Assembly: GCA_900549225.1 (NCBI GenBank) | Contig: URNP01000005.1 | Location: 1 to 64,000 of the forward strand | Reading direction: 5' to 3' | Origin: an uncultured Eubacteriales bacterium | GTDB lineage: Bacteria; Bacillota; Clostridia; Christensenellales; CAG-917 | Length of the DNA stretch: 64,000 bases | Shown here: in pieces, positions 19,192 to 28,713 of the stretch | Layout: each line of letters begins with the position of its first letter | Position numbering within the stretch: position 1 is the stretch's first letter | Position numbers and translations under genes: made by a program | Notes under the pieces: generated by a model | The model's database searches: none | The model's input: the letters and a program-made list of their open reading frames with translations, nothing else | What the model was told of the DNA's origin: nothing

Positions 19192-20408
19192 AATTTGACA
19201 GATTGATCGATCACAGGGAGGAGTCGGCAAAGCGGGCGCGCGAGAATATCGTGACTGTTTGCAAGTCGTTTGAAAATCGAAAATCAGGCAGCGAACAAGA
19301 AGCGGGCGCAAGCGCATATTTGCAAGAGCAACTCCGAGAATTTTGCGACGTAAAAGAAGATGAATTCGACGTTTATCCCGAAGCGTATTCGGGCGTGTTC
19401 TACATTGTGCCGACTTTTGCGATTTTGTCGCTCGTGGCATACTTTTTCACGGCTATGGTGTCAATGCTGCTTGCGCTTATCGGCATAGTCGTTTTGCTCG
19501 TTCAGTTCGTGATGAATCAAAGAGCGCTTGACTTGCTCTATCCCAAGAAGAAATCTCGCAACGCGACCGCGCTTTTGCACTGCACGGGCGAGGTCAAAAA
19601 CAGAGTCTATTTCGTCGCAAACGTCGACGCGACGCGTGAATGGACTCTCAAATACCGCATGGGCGGAACGATGTTTATCGCAACGCTGTTCGTTTTGCTG
19701 CTGGGGCTCGTATACACGGTGTGCGCAGATATCGCAAGATGGATAATCGTAGGCGGACTCGGCTCGCAAATCGCAAACGGTGGCACGCTTATCGTCGGCT
19801 ACGTCGGCTTGGGATTTTTGCCGTTTTATATCGCAACCTATTTTGCAATAAACAAATCGAGAGTAGTGCCGGGCGCAAACGAGAATTTGAGCGGTTCGGC
19901 GGTCGCAATCGAAGTTATGCGTAGCATAAAGGAAAGCGAAACACCTCTCGAACACACCGAAGTCGGAGTGATTCTGACGGGTAGCGGAGCGGTCGGTTCA
20001 CGCGGCGCGCACGCTTGGTGCGAGAAGTACGTCAAAGACGATGTGAAAACGTCTTTCGTTTGCCTTAACACTCTCAAAGAAGTGGATTCGCTCGGCGTAA
20101 ACACGAGAGAGGGCAACGGACTCGTCAAAAACGATTGCGCACTTGCCGATTTCGTCAAGAACTGTGCGGACGAGGCACAAATTCCTTTCAAAAAGCGTGC
20201 TCTTCTGTTCGGACACACCGACAGCGCCGAGTTTTCAAGAAACGGCTTTTCAAGCGTGAGCATAACGGGGTACGCACCCAAAAGCCCCGAGTATCTGCAC
20301 ACGAGATACGACACGCCCGACAACGTGAGCGAGCCGTGCCTTGAAAACGCATATACAGTCTGCGTGAAAATCGTGGAAAAACTCGAAGAGAGCGCCGTTT
20401 GCGATTGA
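19188..20408 (+). CDS. Membrane M28-peptidase homologue, predicted catalytically dead
   Basis: 406 residues. Aligned by eye with the apparently intact paralogue at 48841-50109, it has the same plan: soluble N-terminus, two membrane helices (about 67-110), first half of the catalytic domain, two or three more helices (about 159-225), then the rest. Expected M28 residues are replaced: His of HxD is Asn145, bridging Asp is Glu232 (GANENLSG), the Glu-Glu pair is Gly267-Ala268 (SGAVGSRG), and the next Asp is Asn294. Only the last His (His371, LHTRYDT) stays. The frame is open throughout, so this is a maintained non-enzymatic homologue rather than a wreck. Overlaps marR by four bases. Confidence 0.85.
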   Translation: MKFDRLIDHREESAKRARENIVTVCKSFENRKSGSEQEAGASAYLQEQLREFCDVKEDEFDVYPEAYSGVFYIVPTFAILSLVAYFFTAMVSMLLALIGIVVLLVQFVMNQRALDLLYPKKKSRNATALLHCTGEVKNRVYFVANVDATREWTLKYRMGGTMFIATLFVLLLGLVYTVCADIARWIIVGGLGSQIANGGTLIVGYVGLGFLPFYIATYFAINKSRVVPGANENLSGSAVAIEVMRSIKESETPLEHTEVGVILTGSGAVGSRGAHAWCEKYVKDDVKTSFVCLNTLKEVDSLGVNTREGNGLVKNDCALADFVKNCADEAQIPFKKRALLFGHTDSAEFSRNGFSSVSITGYAPKSPEYLHTRYDTPDNVSEPCLENAYTVCVKIVEKLEESAVCD

Positions 20409-20459
20409 CTTTTCGACATTCGCTCGGGAAAACGAAAAATCTAATAAACACATATAATT

Positions 20460-20492
20460 ACGCTCGTTTGCTTTCGCAATGCGAGCGTTTTT
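20460..20492 (+). terminator. Terminator after the marR/M28-like pair
   Basis: ACGCTCG (20460-20466) pairs with CGAGCGT (20482-20488), with a further short stem inside, followed by a run of T. It lies 51 bases after the stop. Confidence 0.8.
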
Positions 20493-20582
20493 CCAGAATT
20501 GCGTACTTTTCAAATCTCGAAACATATGTTATATTGCTTGTAAGGGCGCATTTTGCGCAAAAACAATCTTAAAGAGGAAATT

Positions 20583-21890
20583 ATGAAAATCGTTTTTATC
20601 GGCGCAGGTATGGCATCGCTCGTTGCAAGCGAAAGACTCGCAAGAGCAGGATTCGACGTTGGCGTTTTTGAAAAGGACGCATACGCAAACATTTCGTACG
20701 ACTGGCACGACGACATCAATCGCGACGCTTTCGATATGTTCAATCTTCCGCTTCCCAAAGAGGGAACGTATTTTCCAAAGCGCAACTGGACGTTCGTTCC
20801 GCCCGCAGAGCGCATCGAAGTGAGTTTGCATATCCCCGAAAAAGAACTCGATTGGTCAACCGAAAGGCGCATTCTTGCCCAGCAGTACGTTGACAGAGCA
20901 AAGGACGTCGTGGATTTCCACTTCGCGACGCCCGTTGACAGCCTTATCGTCGAAGGCGGCAAGGTGAAGGGAATCGTGGCAAACGGCGAGAAATTCTACG
21001 CCGACCTCGTCGTTGACAATTCGGGCGCAATGTCACCGTTCAGAGGTCAACTTCCAAAATCCGCGCACGTCACTGCAAAACCGCAAAACAACGAGATTTT
21101 CGTTGCCTATCGTGCATTCCACAAGAAAGCCGACGGAGTCAAAGACCCCGAAAACACCAACAAGGCGTATCTCAAACACCTCGGCGAAGAGGGCATCAGT
21201 TGGAGTATCGTCGATCCTGCAGGCACTGTGAACGTGCTTATCGGAAGAGCGGGGCAACTTGACAAGCAAACCTTCGATCGCGCGTATAAGGCTCTCAAAG
21301 CCTCAAATCCCATCATCAGCGACGAAATCGTTCGCGGAGGTCGCACCTGCATCATTCCCATCAGATATCCGCTTACGCGCATGATGACTGACGGCTACGC
21401 CGCAATCGGCGACGCCGCGTTTATGACTATTCCGATGATCGGGAGCGGCATTGAAAACTCGATGAAAGCCGCGTGCATTTTGGCTGACGTCATCATCAAA
21501 TCAAATTCCGTCAAAAAAGAGGATTTGTGGAAATACGAGGTTGAGTATTACAAACTTCGCGGCGGCGATCACGTCGGCATCGACATTCTCAAACGCTGGC
21601 TTTTGGGCGCAAAACCGCAAGATCTCGATTGGCTCTTTGAAAAGGGCGTCGTTGACGACAGCAACATGGCGGCAGGCGCAACGGGCAAACTCATCGTGCT
21701 TTCTCCAAAAGACTTGGTCGTGAAGGTGGCAAGAGGGTGGACGAAACTTCCGTTGCTCCTTGCAATGAACAATATGCTTATGCGCTCCAAAAAAGCGGCA
21801 AAAATCGCAAAGCATATTCCCCAAACCTACGACGAAGAGAAGATCGCAAAGTGGGAGAGCAAAATCGAGAAACTCGTATACCACAAATAG
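20583..21890 (+). CDS. FAD-dependent oxidoreductase (FixC/geranylgeranyl-reductase-like)
   Basis: 435 residues from ATG 20583, five bases after AGAGGAA; a frame extension to 20553 lacks a ribosome binding site. The N-terminal Rossmann motif is IGAGMASLVASERL with an acidic residue ending strand 2 (VFEKD). The second FAD-binding motif GYAAIGDAAFMTIPMIGSG is at about residues 271-289. This is the COG0644-type flavoprotein layout, whose members reduce isoprenoid or other hydrophobic substrates. Substrate unknown. A clear paralogue, broken by a stop codon, lies at 36332-37663. A terminator separates it from the upstream operon. Confidence 0.85.
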   Translation: MKIVFIGAGMASLVASERLARAGFDVGVFEKDAYANISYDWHDDINRDAFDMFNLPLPKEGTYFPKRNWTFVPPAERIEVSLHIPEKELDWSTERRILAQQYVDRAKDVVDFHFATPVDSLIVEGGKVKGIVANGEKFYADLVVDNSGAMSPFRGQLPKSAHVTAKPQNNEIFVAYRAFHKKADGVKDPENTNKAYLKHLGEEGISWSIVDPAGTVNVLIGRAGQLDKQTFDRAYKALKASNPIISDEIVRGGRTCIIPIRYPLTRMMTDGYAAIGDAAFMTIPMIGSGIENSMKAACILADVIIKSNSVKKEDLWKYEVEYYKLRGGDHVGIDILKRWLLGAKPQDLDWLFEKGVVDDSNMAAGATGKLIVLSPKDLVVKVARGWTKLPLLLAMNNMLMRSKKAAKIAKHIPQTYDEEKIAKWESKIEKLVYHK

Positions 21891-22092
21891 CCTGTTATAA
21901 ACGGATGTGCTGTCAATGCCAATCTGTATAATCGGTTGCCTCTTAAATTGCTCGATTGCCTTTTTGACGTTCACTTGGACAGCGGAAATGGACAGGGCGT
22001 TGAATTATAGTATGAAAAAGAAAATTCGTACTAAAAAAATTCCGCTTTGATTTCCGTCGGACAGAAAAAACGAATCGGCTTTCGGCCCTTCG

Positions 22093-22389
22093 TTGGAAGA
22101 GCCGAACGAGGGGACTTATTTGCCTGCCTTTGTAAGTTGTATAATAACGTATGCGATACTGTTTGCGTCCGTTATAGCGCAAATTGTCGTTCATTGTGTT
22201 GTCAAAGTCGATAAGGTCGATGCCTATATGATGCTCGGAACGGCCGCGGCAAATATCCTCAATACGTGTGTTGTTCGTTCGATTGTCGAGCATTATGTGC
22301 GCAAATATTCTTGGAACAAACCGTATTATATGAACAAAATATCGGCAATCCAAAAGGATAAAGACAAAGACGATAAGCAAAGAAAATAA
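22093..22389 (+). CDS. Possible small two-helix membrane protein, uncertain start
   Basis: The open frame from a TTG codon encodes 98 residues with one strong hydrophobic segment (YLPAFVSCIITYAILFASVI, about 9-28) and a second, weaker one (AYMMLGTAAANILN). It ends in a Lys/Asp-rich tail. There is no ribosome binding site, and the frame is open back to 22051 without an ATG, so it may be a fragment. The stop falls directly at a strong terminator, which supports real coding. No family recognised. Confidence 0.35.
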   Translation: MEEPNEGTYLPAFVSCIITYAILFASVIAQIVVHCVVKVDKVDAYMMLGTAAANILNTCVVRSIVEHYVRKYSWNKPYYMNKISAIQKDKDKDDKQRK

Positions 22390-22420
22390 AAATAGCACCG
22401 CAATAAGCGGTGCTATTTTT
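22388..22420. terminator. Bidirectional terminator between convergent genes
   Basis: AAAAATAGCACCGC (22388-22401) and GCGGTGCTATTTTT (22407-22420) form a perfect 14-bp stem around a five-base loop. A/T-rich ends give a T-run in both directions. It serves the plus-strand small ORF and the minus-strand sulfatase operon. Confidence 0.93.
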
Positions 22421-22434
22421 ATTTGTCGAATAAT

Positions 22435-24615
22435 TTATCTATTTATTCCGCGACGGTTGGTTTTCATCTCTTTGCGGAAGGCTTTGAGTTCGGCAAGAAG
22501 TTTGTTTGCGATATCGGGGTAGGTCTTTGACAGACTGTAGCCCTCTGCAGGGTCGGTGTCGAGGTTGAAGAGGTAGTTTTTGTACACTTGGTCGATGAAA
22601 GCCGAGTTTTCCGTGCGCACCTTGTCGTAGTATTTGAAATCGTACGTTACGCCGTTCAGTTCAACCGCCATTTGCACTGCTTGGCACTTGCCTTTTTTGA
22701 GATAGAAGAGTTTGTCGTGCACGCGCGTGGACGTGGGGACGGTGCAGTTCCAAAGCGACGTAAGGTCAACGCCGTCGATGGTTCTGTCGGAGGGCAGATA
22801 CACGCTTCCGTCCGCATTTTTGATGCCGCAGTAACTCAAAATCGTGTTGAACAAGTCAAAGTTCATACTGCTTGCGTCGATATGCTTCGTGGTTGCCGTG
22901 GTTGCCACGCTCGATTTAACCTTGCTTGCAACGTTCTCTTGCGAAGTGCGCTGGGAGTTGTTCTCCCACTGATAGTACTTGTAGGTTTCGCTCTCGATTG
23001 CGTCGCCTTGACCGACGCCGCCGTTTGGATAACTCACGAGAATAGGCACTTTCATACCGCCCTCGAAAGTGGTGTTTTTTCTGCCTCTCATATCACCCGT
23101 GACGCCCTCTCTGCCGGGGCCGTTGTCGGAGGTGAACACGACGAGAGTGTTGTCATAGAGCGTGCCTGTCCCGCTTGGGTCGGGCGTGTTTTTGAGATAG
23201 TTCAAAATGTCGCCGAGATATTTGTCAAACTCCTCGATACATTGCACGTAGGTGTCGTCCGCCGTGTTGCCCTTGCCCTCGCCGCTGTTGTCCGAGAAAA
23301 TGGGGAAGTGCGGCCACGGAGTCGTGTAGTATGCAAGGAATTTTTCGTTTTGTTTGACGGAGGTATCGATGAAGTTTATCATCTCTGCCGTAAGCAGTCT
23401 TGTGCTTTCGGACTGGTCGAGGTTCTCCTTGTGCGTGCGCACTTCTTGGGAGTGGAGATTGCCCTTGGCGTCTACCTCGTCCTTAACCCAGTTGTATGGA
23501 GTCATATCGTTGACGTAGTAACTGCCGTAGAAATAGTTGAATCCTTGATTTGTCGGCAGATATTCGCCGTAGTCGCCGAGATTCCACTTGCCGATGCAAC
23601 CCGTATTGTAGCCTGCTGCTTGCAAAACTTCCGCAAAAGTGATTTCGTCGCCGAGAATGCCGTCAACGTTGTTGAGAAATTGATAGGGATTGAGGAAGTG
23701 CGTGGGAGACCACGGATTTGATTGAATATCGCTTGGGAACACGACGTTGTCGAGATATCCGCGCGAGGAATATCTGCCCGTGAGAATTGAAAATCTCGAC
23801 GGGGAACACACGGGAGATGCGGAATAGAAGTTGTCCATCATGATTCCGCCGTCCGCGATGGAGTCGATATTCGGGGTGTTTATCGTTGCGTTTACGGAGT
23901 CGGTCACCGTTCCGCTTGCGCCGTCGATGCGAGACGCGAGATAACTGTAAGCCGAGATATCGCTGTACGCCATATCGTCCATAAGGATGACGAGAACGTT
24001 GGGATTATCTTGCGTTTTGTAATTCTTGTTAAATCCCTTGTTCTTTACGCTTGTAAGATAGTCTTCGTGACCTGCTTTAAGGCTTTCGACGGTGGGACGG
24101 CAGCGCAAGTTCATAAAGAAAACGTACACGATTGCCGTGCCTATCATCAAAAACGAGCAGACTGCGCAAGTGATTTTCAGAGCGGATTTTTTGGTGATAA
24201 ATCTATCGGCAACGTACACGAGCGTGGCAAGAAGCACGGGGAAAAGAACTATGACGAAGTTGTACCAAAGATTCTTCCCGAAACTCTCCGCACCCCATAT
24301 AAGGAAAAACACGAACAGACCGCATATGCACACCATATACGATATCCACATATACAGCCCGACGTTGCTTTTTGCGAGCATACGTGCAAAGATAAACACG
24401 CCCGCCACGATTGCCAGAATGTCGGCAATGAGGGGGAGGAAATTGTAGCCCGTGCACCACATAACGAGCATAAACGCAGAGCAAAGCGCAAGATAAACTA
24501 TGTCGGAAATGCGCTTTGATTTGTCGATATGCACGAATTTTTTGCCGTTGCACTCGGACTCGGTTTGGGGTTCGTCGTTTTGGACTTCAGCGTTGTTCAC
24601 GTCAAGATTATCCAT
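22435..24615 (-). CDS. Membrane-anchored type I sulfatase (formylglycine type)
   Basis: 726 residues, ATG behind GAGGTGG. An acidic N-terminal 35 residues is followed by five or six membrane helices (about 36-175), then an extracytoplasmic alkaline-phosphatase-superfamily domain. Metal ligands start at LVILMDDMAYSD, and the sulfatase signature CSPSR-(x4)-TGR has Cys270, the residue normally converted to formylglycine. GCIGKWNLG and FTSDNGPGREG are further family motifs. Plain arylsulfatases are about 500 residues; the multi-helix front end is like that of LTA synthases, but those use Thr rather than Cys. It likely desulfates an exported or extracellular sulfated substrate. It follows trkH by 44 bases. 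No dedicated maturase is adjacent. Confidence 0.9.
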   Translation of the reverse strand: MDNLDVNNAEVQNDEPQTESECNGKKFVHIDKSKRISDIVYLALCSAFMLVMWCTGYNFLPLIADILAIVAGVFIFARMLAKSNVGLYMWISYMVCICGLFVFFLIWGAESFGKNLWYNFVIVLFPVLLATLVYVADRFITKKSALKITCAVCSFLMIGTAIVYVFFMNLRCRPTVESLKAGHEDYLTSVKNKGFNKNYKTQDNPNVLVILMDDMAYSDISAYSYLASRIDGASGTVTDSVNATINTPNIDSIADGGIMMDNFYSASPVCSPSRFSILTGRYSSRGYLDNVVFPSDIQSNPWSPTHFLNPYQFLNNVDGILGDEITFAEVLQAAGYNTGCIGKWNLGDYGEYLPTNQGFNYFYGSYYVNDMTPYNWVKDEVDAKGNLHSQEVRTHKENLDQSESTRLLTAEMINFIDTSVKQNEKFLAYYTTPWPHFPIFSDNSGEGKGNTADDTYVQCIEEFDKYLGDILNYLKNTPDPSGTGTLYDNTLVVFTSDNGPGREGVTGDMRGRKNTTFEGGMKVPILVSYPNGGVGQGDAIESETYKYYQWENNSQRTSQENVASKVKSSVATTATTKHIDASSMNFDLFNTILSYCGIKNADGSVYLPSDRTIDGVDLTSLWNCTVPTSTRVHDKLFYLKKGKCQAVQMAVELNGVTYDFKYYDKVRTENSAFIDQVYKNYLFNLDTDPAEGYSLSKTYPDIANKLLAELKAFRKEMKTNRRGINR

Positions 24616-24659
24616 AATTCCACCTCTGTATTTTGTTTGATAATAAAATATCGTTTGTT

Positions 24660-26168
24660 TTAGTTGTTTTTGCTCGTCGGCACTACGTTGAGATAACTCT
24701 TTCTCCAGGAGTTAGGATTGAACAGAAGCAATATAGGTAAGATTTCGAGTCGTCCGAGCAACATATCGAAGGAAAGCACGAGTTTTGCAAAAATCGTGTA
24801 ACTTGCAAAGTTGCCCTTAGGACCGACCGCGCCGCTTCCCGGTCCTATGTTGTTGAAGCATGCGATGACGGCAGAGAAGTTGGTTTCAAACGCGTCATAC
24901 GCTCCGAAATCGTTGTTGCCTATCGAGATGAGCAGCACGGACACGAAAACGATAAACATATAGATGATGAAGAAACTCTTGACGTTGCGCCTCGTCGTTT
25001 CGTCAATGGGAGCGCCGTCCATCTTCGGAGTGTAAACTGAGCGAGGCGAAAGCGTCTTTTTGACGTTGATTATCGAGGATTTGGAGAGGATAACCACGCG
25101 CGACACCTTGAGTCCGCCCGCCGTCGAGCCTGCACAGCCGCCTATGCACATAACCGAAAGCAGAACTATGCGCGAGAACACGGGCCACTTCGTGTAGTCC
25201 GCCGTGCCGAATCCCGACGTACTCATCAGCGACGATACGTTGAACGCGGCGTCTTTGAGTGCGGTGGCAAAGTTGTCGTAGGTTTTTGAAACCATAAGAT
25301 TTGCAACGATAATCGCAACCGCCGAAACGTAAATGGATACGAACCAGGCAAGTTCCTCGTTGCGTATCGCTTTGAGGAAATGGCCTATCAAAATGAGATA
25401 GTAGAGTGTGAAGTTGATTGAGAACAGAAGCATAAACACCGTGAGAGTCACTTCGATTCCGACGGAGTTGTAGTACGCAATGCTCGTCGCTTTTACGCCG
25501 AATCCGCCCGTCGACGCCGTTGAGAAAGCGTGGCAGAAACTGTCGAACACGGGCATTTTCAGCGCGCAAAGTATGCCCACCAAAATGAAGGTCATCACGA
25601 TATAAATTGCGTACAAAATGAGAGAAGTGAAGCGCAATTTGCTCACGATTTTTCCGAATTGCGGGCCGGGAATTTCCGCTTTTGCAAGAGCGGTTGACAT
25701 TTTGTCGTTTTTGGGAATGAACACAATTACGAACACTAAAACGCCCATACCGCCGATAAACTGCGTCAGCGCGCGCCAGAACAGCAGAGATTTGGGAAGC
25801 GCCTCGACGTCTGTGAGTATGCTCGAACCCGTGGTGGTATAGCCCGATATCGTTTCAAAAAGTGCGTCGATATAGTTGGGGATATATCCAGATACGCGGA
25901 ACGGAATCGCACTCACGAGCGCGACGAAAATCCAAAACAGAGCGCACATTGCAAACCCGCTCGTAGAGCGCATATCGCGCTTGTCCTTGGGAGGTCTGAC
26001 GATTATGCCGACCACGCCGAGAAGCAGACACACGCCGATTGCGATGCCGAAACCGAGTATGGTCGTATCCTCTTGATAGCCTATTGACATAAAGAGAGGA
26101 ATGGACATCAGCGCTCCGATTATGATGGCGATTTCGCCCAAAGCGAATGCAAGCAAACGTAAATTCAT
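24660..26168 (-). CDS. trkH: TrkH-family potassium uptake membrane subunit
   Basis: 502 residues with four M1-P-M2 units. The filter-loop sequences TTTGSS, STGGFG, TSGFGT and NIGPGS are all visible, three keeping the key Gly positions of K+ selectivity. It forms the ion-conducting part of Trk, working with the cytoplasmic NAD/ATP-binding TrkA encoded immediately upstream (stop to start five bases). Function: K+ uptake across the cytoplasmic membrane. Confidence 0.93.
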   Translation of the reverse strand: MNLRLLAFALGEIAIIIGALMSIPLFMSIGYQEDTTILGFGIAIGVCLLLGVVGIIVRPPKDKRDMRSTSGFAMCALFWIFVALVSAIPFRVSGYIPNYIDALFETISGYTTTGSSILTDVEALPKSLLFWRALTQFIGGMGVLVFVIVFIPKNDKMSTALAKAEIPGPQFGKIVSKLRFTSLILYAIYIVMTFILVGILCALKMPVFDSFCHAFSTASTGGFGVKATSIAYYNSVGIEVTLTVFMLLFSINFTLYYLILIGHFLKAIRNEELAWFVSIYVSAVAIIVANLMVSKTYDNFATALKDAAFNVSSLMSTSGFGTADYTKWPVFSRIVLLSVMCIGGCAGSTAGGLKVSRVVILSKSSIINVKKTLSPRSVYTPKMDGAPIDETTRRNVKSFFIIYMFIVFVSVLLISIGNNDFGAYDAFETNFSAVIACFNNIGPGSGAVGPKGNFASYTIFAKLVLSFDMLLGRLEILPILLLFNPNSWRKSYLNVVPTSKNN

Positions 26169-26173
26169 AAGCC

Positions 26174-27526
26174 TTAGTTGTCGAGAATATCTCTCAAATC
26201 GTCAAGACCTTCTTCGAGCGTGACGATGATAACGCTGTCTCCCAATTTTATGACGTCTTGTCCCGAGGGAGTGATAAGCACGCCTTTGCGGATTATGCCC
26301 GCAACGAGCAAGTGCTTTTTGAGATTGAGTTTTTGGAGAGGGACGTCAAACTTTTTGAAGTTTTCATTTGCCTCGAATTCCAAAATTTCGGTTGAATCGT
26401 CGATGATATGGAACATACGCTTGACCGTACTGCCTGATTTGTTGCTCAAAAGGCGTACGAAGCGGATGATGTGGTCTGCCGTCGAGTTTTTGGTGGAAAC
26501 CGCGCTGTAAATGCCGCTCTTTTGCAGCATATCGTAATAGCCGAGTTGGTCTATTTTGGTGATGACTTTCGGCACGTTTTGCGATGCGGCAAACATACTC
26601 ATAATGATATTCTGCTCGTCGATATTGCCCAGTGCCACGAAAGCGTCCGTCGTCGAAATATTCTCTTCTTGGAGCAATTCTTGGTCTGTGCCGTCGCCGA
26701 GAATGACGTTCACTTTTTTGAAAGTCTGCGAGAAAGTTTCGGCGGTTTGCAGATTTTTTTCGATGAGTTTTGAGTGAATACCGAGTTTGTCGAGTTCTTG
26801 GCAAAGATAGTACGCCGTCGTCGAGCCGCCCACGATAATAGCGTCTTTTGCCTGCTTGTTCCATCCGAGTTGCTTGAAAAAGAGCGAGATATCTTTTGCC
26901 GTGGCGGTGAGGAAGAGCCTGTCTTCTGCCTGAATGACGAAGTCGCCGCCCGGGATAATCGCTTTTCCGTCGCGCTTTGCCGCGCAGATAAGCACTTTTG
27001 CCTTGGATTTGCTTCCGAGATTTTTGAGTTCCAATCCTACGAGATCGCTGTCGCCACTCACTCTGAATTCCACGAGTTCGACTTTCCCGTTTGAAAATTC
27101 GTTGACTTTGATTGCTGAGGGGAAGCGAAGCATACGGCTGATTTCAAGCGCCGCCTCGTATTGCGGATTGACAAGTAGATTGATGCCGAAGTCGTTTTCG
27201 TTGCCGAAAAGTTCGAGATATTCGGGCTTGGAAACTCGCGCGATAGTCTTTTTCGCGCCGAGTCTTTTTGCTATGATACAGCAAAGAATATTCAGTTCGT
27301 CGTGGTTGGTCGCGCCGATAAAAAGTTCGGCAAAAGCGACGTTTGCTTCTTTGAGAACGTCTGCGCTTGCGCTGTTGCCGATGACGCCTTTCACGTCAAA
27401 ATGATTGACGGCTTTTTCCACCTTATCGCCGTTTATGTCAACGACGACGATATTGTGTCCCTCGTCGGTGAGTTCCTGCATAAGGGTAGTGCCGACTGCG
27501 CCCAAACCGCTGATGATTATGTCCAT
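26174..27526 (-). CDS. trkA: TrkA, potassium uptake regulatory subunit
   Basis: 450 residues from the ATG at 27526, which has AGAGGAA upstream; the longer open frame adds an implausible extension that crosses the promoter. Two tandem RCK units: Rossmann motif GLGAVGTTLMQEL at residue 7 with acidic VVDINGDK, a TrkA_C domain, then a second Rossmann fold (IVGGSTTAYYLCQEL, near 233) and a second TrkA_C. This is the standard 450-residue double-RCK TrkA. It gates TrkH in response to nucleotides. Confidence 0.95.
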   Translation of the reverse strand: MDIIISGLGAVGTTLMQELTDEGHNIVVVDINGDKVEKAVNHFDVKGVIGNSASADVLKEANVAFAELFIGATNHDELNILCCIIAKRLGAKKTIARVSKPEYLELFGNENDFGINLLVNPQYEAALEISRMLRFPSAIKVNEFSNGKVELVEFRVSGDSDLVGLELKNLGSKSKAKVLICAAKRDGKAIIPGGDFVIQAEDRLFLTATAKDISLFFKQLGWNKQAKDAIIVGGSTTAYYLCQELDKLGIHSKLIEKNLQTAETFSQTFKKVNVILGDGTDQELLQEENISTTDAFVALGNIDEQNIIMSMFAASQNVPKVITKIDQLGYYDMLQKSGIYSAVSTKNSTADHIIRFVRLLSNKSGSTVKRMFHIIDDSTEILEFEANENFKKFDVPLQKLNLKKHLLVAGIIRKGVLITPSGQDVIKLGDSVIIVTLEEGLDDLRDILDN

Positions 27527-27566
27527 TTGATTCCTCTTTTTCGATTCGTCTTTTAGAAGTATATAG

Positions 27567-27595
27567 ATTATAACACTTATAAAGTATAATAACAA
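27567..27595 (-). promoter_or_regulatory. Promoter of trkA-trkH-sulfatase operon
   Basis: On the minus strand TTGTTA (27590-27595) and TATAAT (27567-27572) are 17 bases apart, about 41 bases before the trkA ATG. All three genes are close enough to be one transcript. Confidence 0.65.
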
Positions 27596-27738
27596 CCATA
27601 AATTCAAAACTCGGTCGTTTCTCATATTTTTCGTGCGCAACGTTCGATTGCGTAATTTGCCTCTTTTCAGGCGTTTAATTTTAACGAAGTTCACGTTATT
27701 GCAGGTGTTACATTTGAAATCATAATTTATCGTGTATG

Positions 27739-27770
27739 AAAAAATCCGACGATTTTTCGTCGGATTTTCA
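27739..27770 (-). terminator. Terminator after the membrane-protein pair
   Basis: AAAATCCGACGA (27741-27752) and TCGTCGGATTTT (27757-27768), perfect 12-bp stem with a TTTT loop; the minus-strand product ends in a T-run. It is 27 bases past the stop of the gene at 27798. Confidence 0.92.
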
Positions 27771-27797
27771 TAAATACTATTGTAAGATGCGATTTAA

Positions 27798-28700
27798 TCA
27801 GTCTACCGATTGCGTATCTTCTGCGATCTGCTCGGATTCTTTTTCCGCGTCTTCTAGCGCCTTTTCTTCGACGGATTCTTCGTCAGTTTGAGCGCTTTCG
27901 TCCGCTTGCTCGTTTTGAGCGTCGAAAGAAACGTTTTGCTCGAGTTCCACGTCAGAGCCTGCGATTTGCTCGAGGTGTTGTTGCTCTTCTTGAAGTTTCG
28001 CCTTCTTCTTTTCACGTACGATTTGCAAAATCGCAAAGATTGCGCACAGAGCGATACCCACGAACAAGTATGCCGAGCCTACGCCGAGTTTCGGAGCGGC
28101 AAAGCCGAGAATGAGTGAGAATGCAACGATAATCGAGAGCGGAAGCACCGCGAGTTTGATATTTTTCACGACGTACTTTCCGCCGAGCGAGCCGAAGAGG
28201 GCGTACACGACGCAAGTGAAAGCGGGCGTAATCCACGGCGTGTTCTGAATTGCCGTTTCGACGTTGCTCACCGCAAGAATAAGCACGAAGATCGCAATGA
28301 TGACCGTCGTCACAAGCGTGCTCGTTGCAACCGAGAGGGTGGAAACCACTTCGTTCTCTTCCGTGCCGAGTTTCGTGCCGCAAATCTCTTGTGCCTTGAC
28401 GACGCAAGGAATTTTGAGGTTTGAAAGATTGCCCGTGATAAACGCAAGGTATGCGCTGTTGATGCCGAGCATCGGAGAATAAATGACGGGTTCTGCGATT
28501 CCCGAAAGGAAGTTGATGATGAAGGGGATGAGAACGGCGCTCGTGCCCATAACGCTCATATCGGGTTTCACACCGTAGTACAGACAAATCGTCGTCGGCA
28601 CAGCGAAGAAAATAACAAGCGAGAGTGCCATCCAGATTTTTCCGATAATGTGTGATTTGAGGTTGTAATCCATCGTGACTTTGATTCTTTCTTTTGCCAT
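27798..28700 (-). CDS. Multi-pass membrane protein, partner of DUF5058-like protein
   Basis: 300 residues from ATG 28700, eight bases after GGAGG; a GTG three codons earlier overlaps that site. Six or seven hydrophobic segments occupy residues about 22-230. A roughly 65-residue Glu/Gln/Asp-rich cytoplasmic tail follows, with no hydrophobic content. I do not recognise a named family. The upstream gene (ending 13 bases away) is the probable second subunit; the two together look like a membrane complex or transporter. Confidence 0.75.
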   Translation of the reverse strand: MAKERIKVTMDYNLKSHIIGKIWMALSLVIFFAVPTTICLYYGVKPDMSVMGTSAVLIPFIINFLSGIAEPVIYSPMLGINSAYLAFITGNLSNLKIPCVVKAQEICGTKLGTEENEVVSTLSVATSTLVTTVIIAIFVLILAVSNVETAIQNTPWITPAFTCVVYALFGSLGGKYVVKNIKLAVLPLSIIVAFSLILGFAAPKLGVGSAYLFVGIALCAIFAILQIVREKKKAKLQEEQQHLEQIAGSDVELEQNVSFDAQNEQADESAQTDEESVEEKALEDAEKESEQIAEDTQSVD

Positions 28701-28713
28701 AATCCACACCTCC

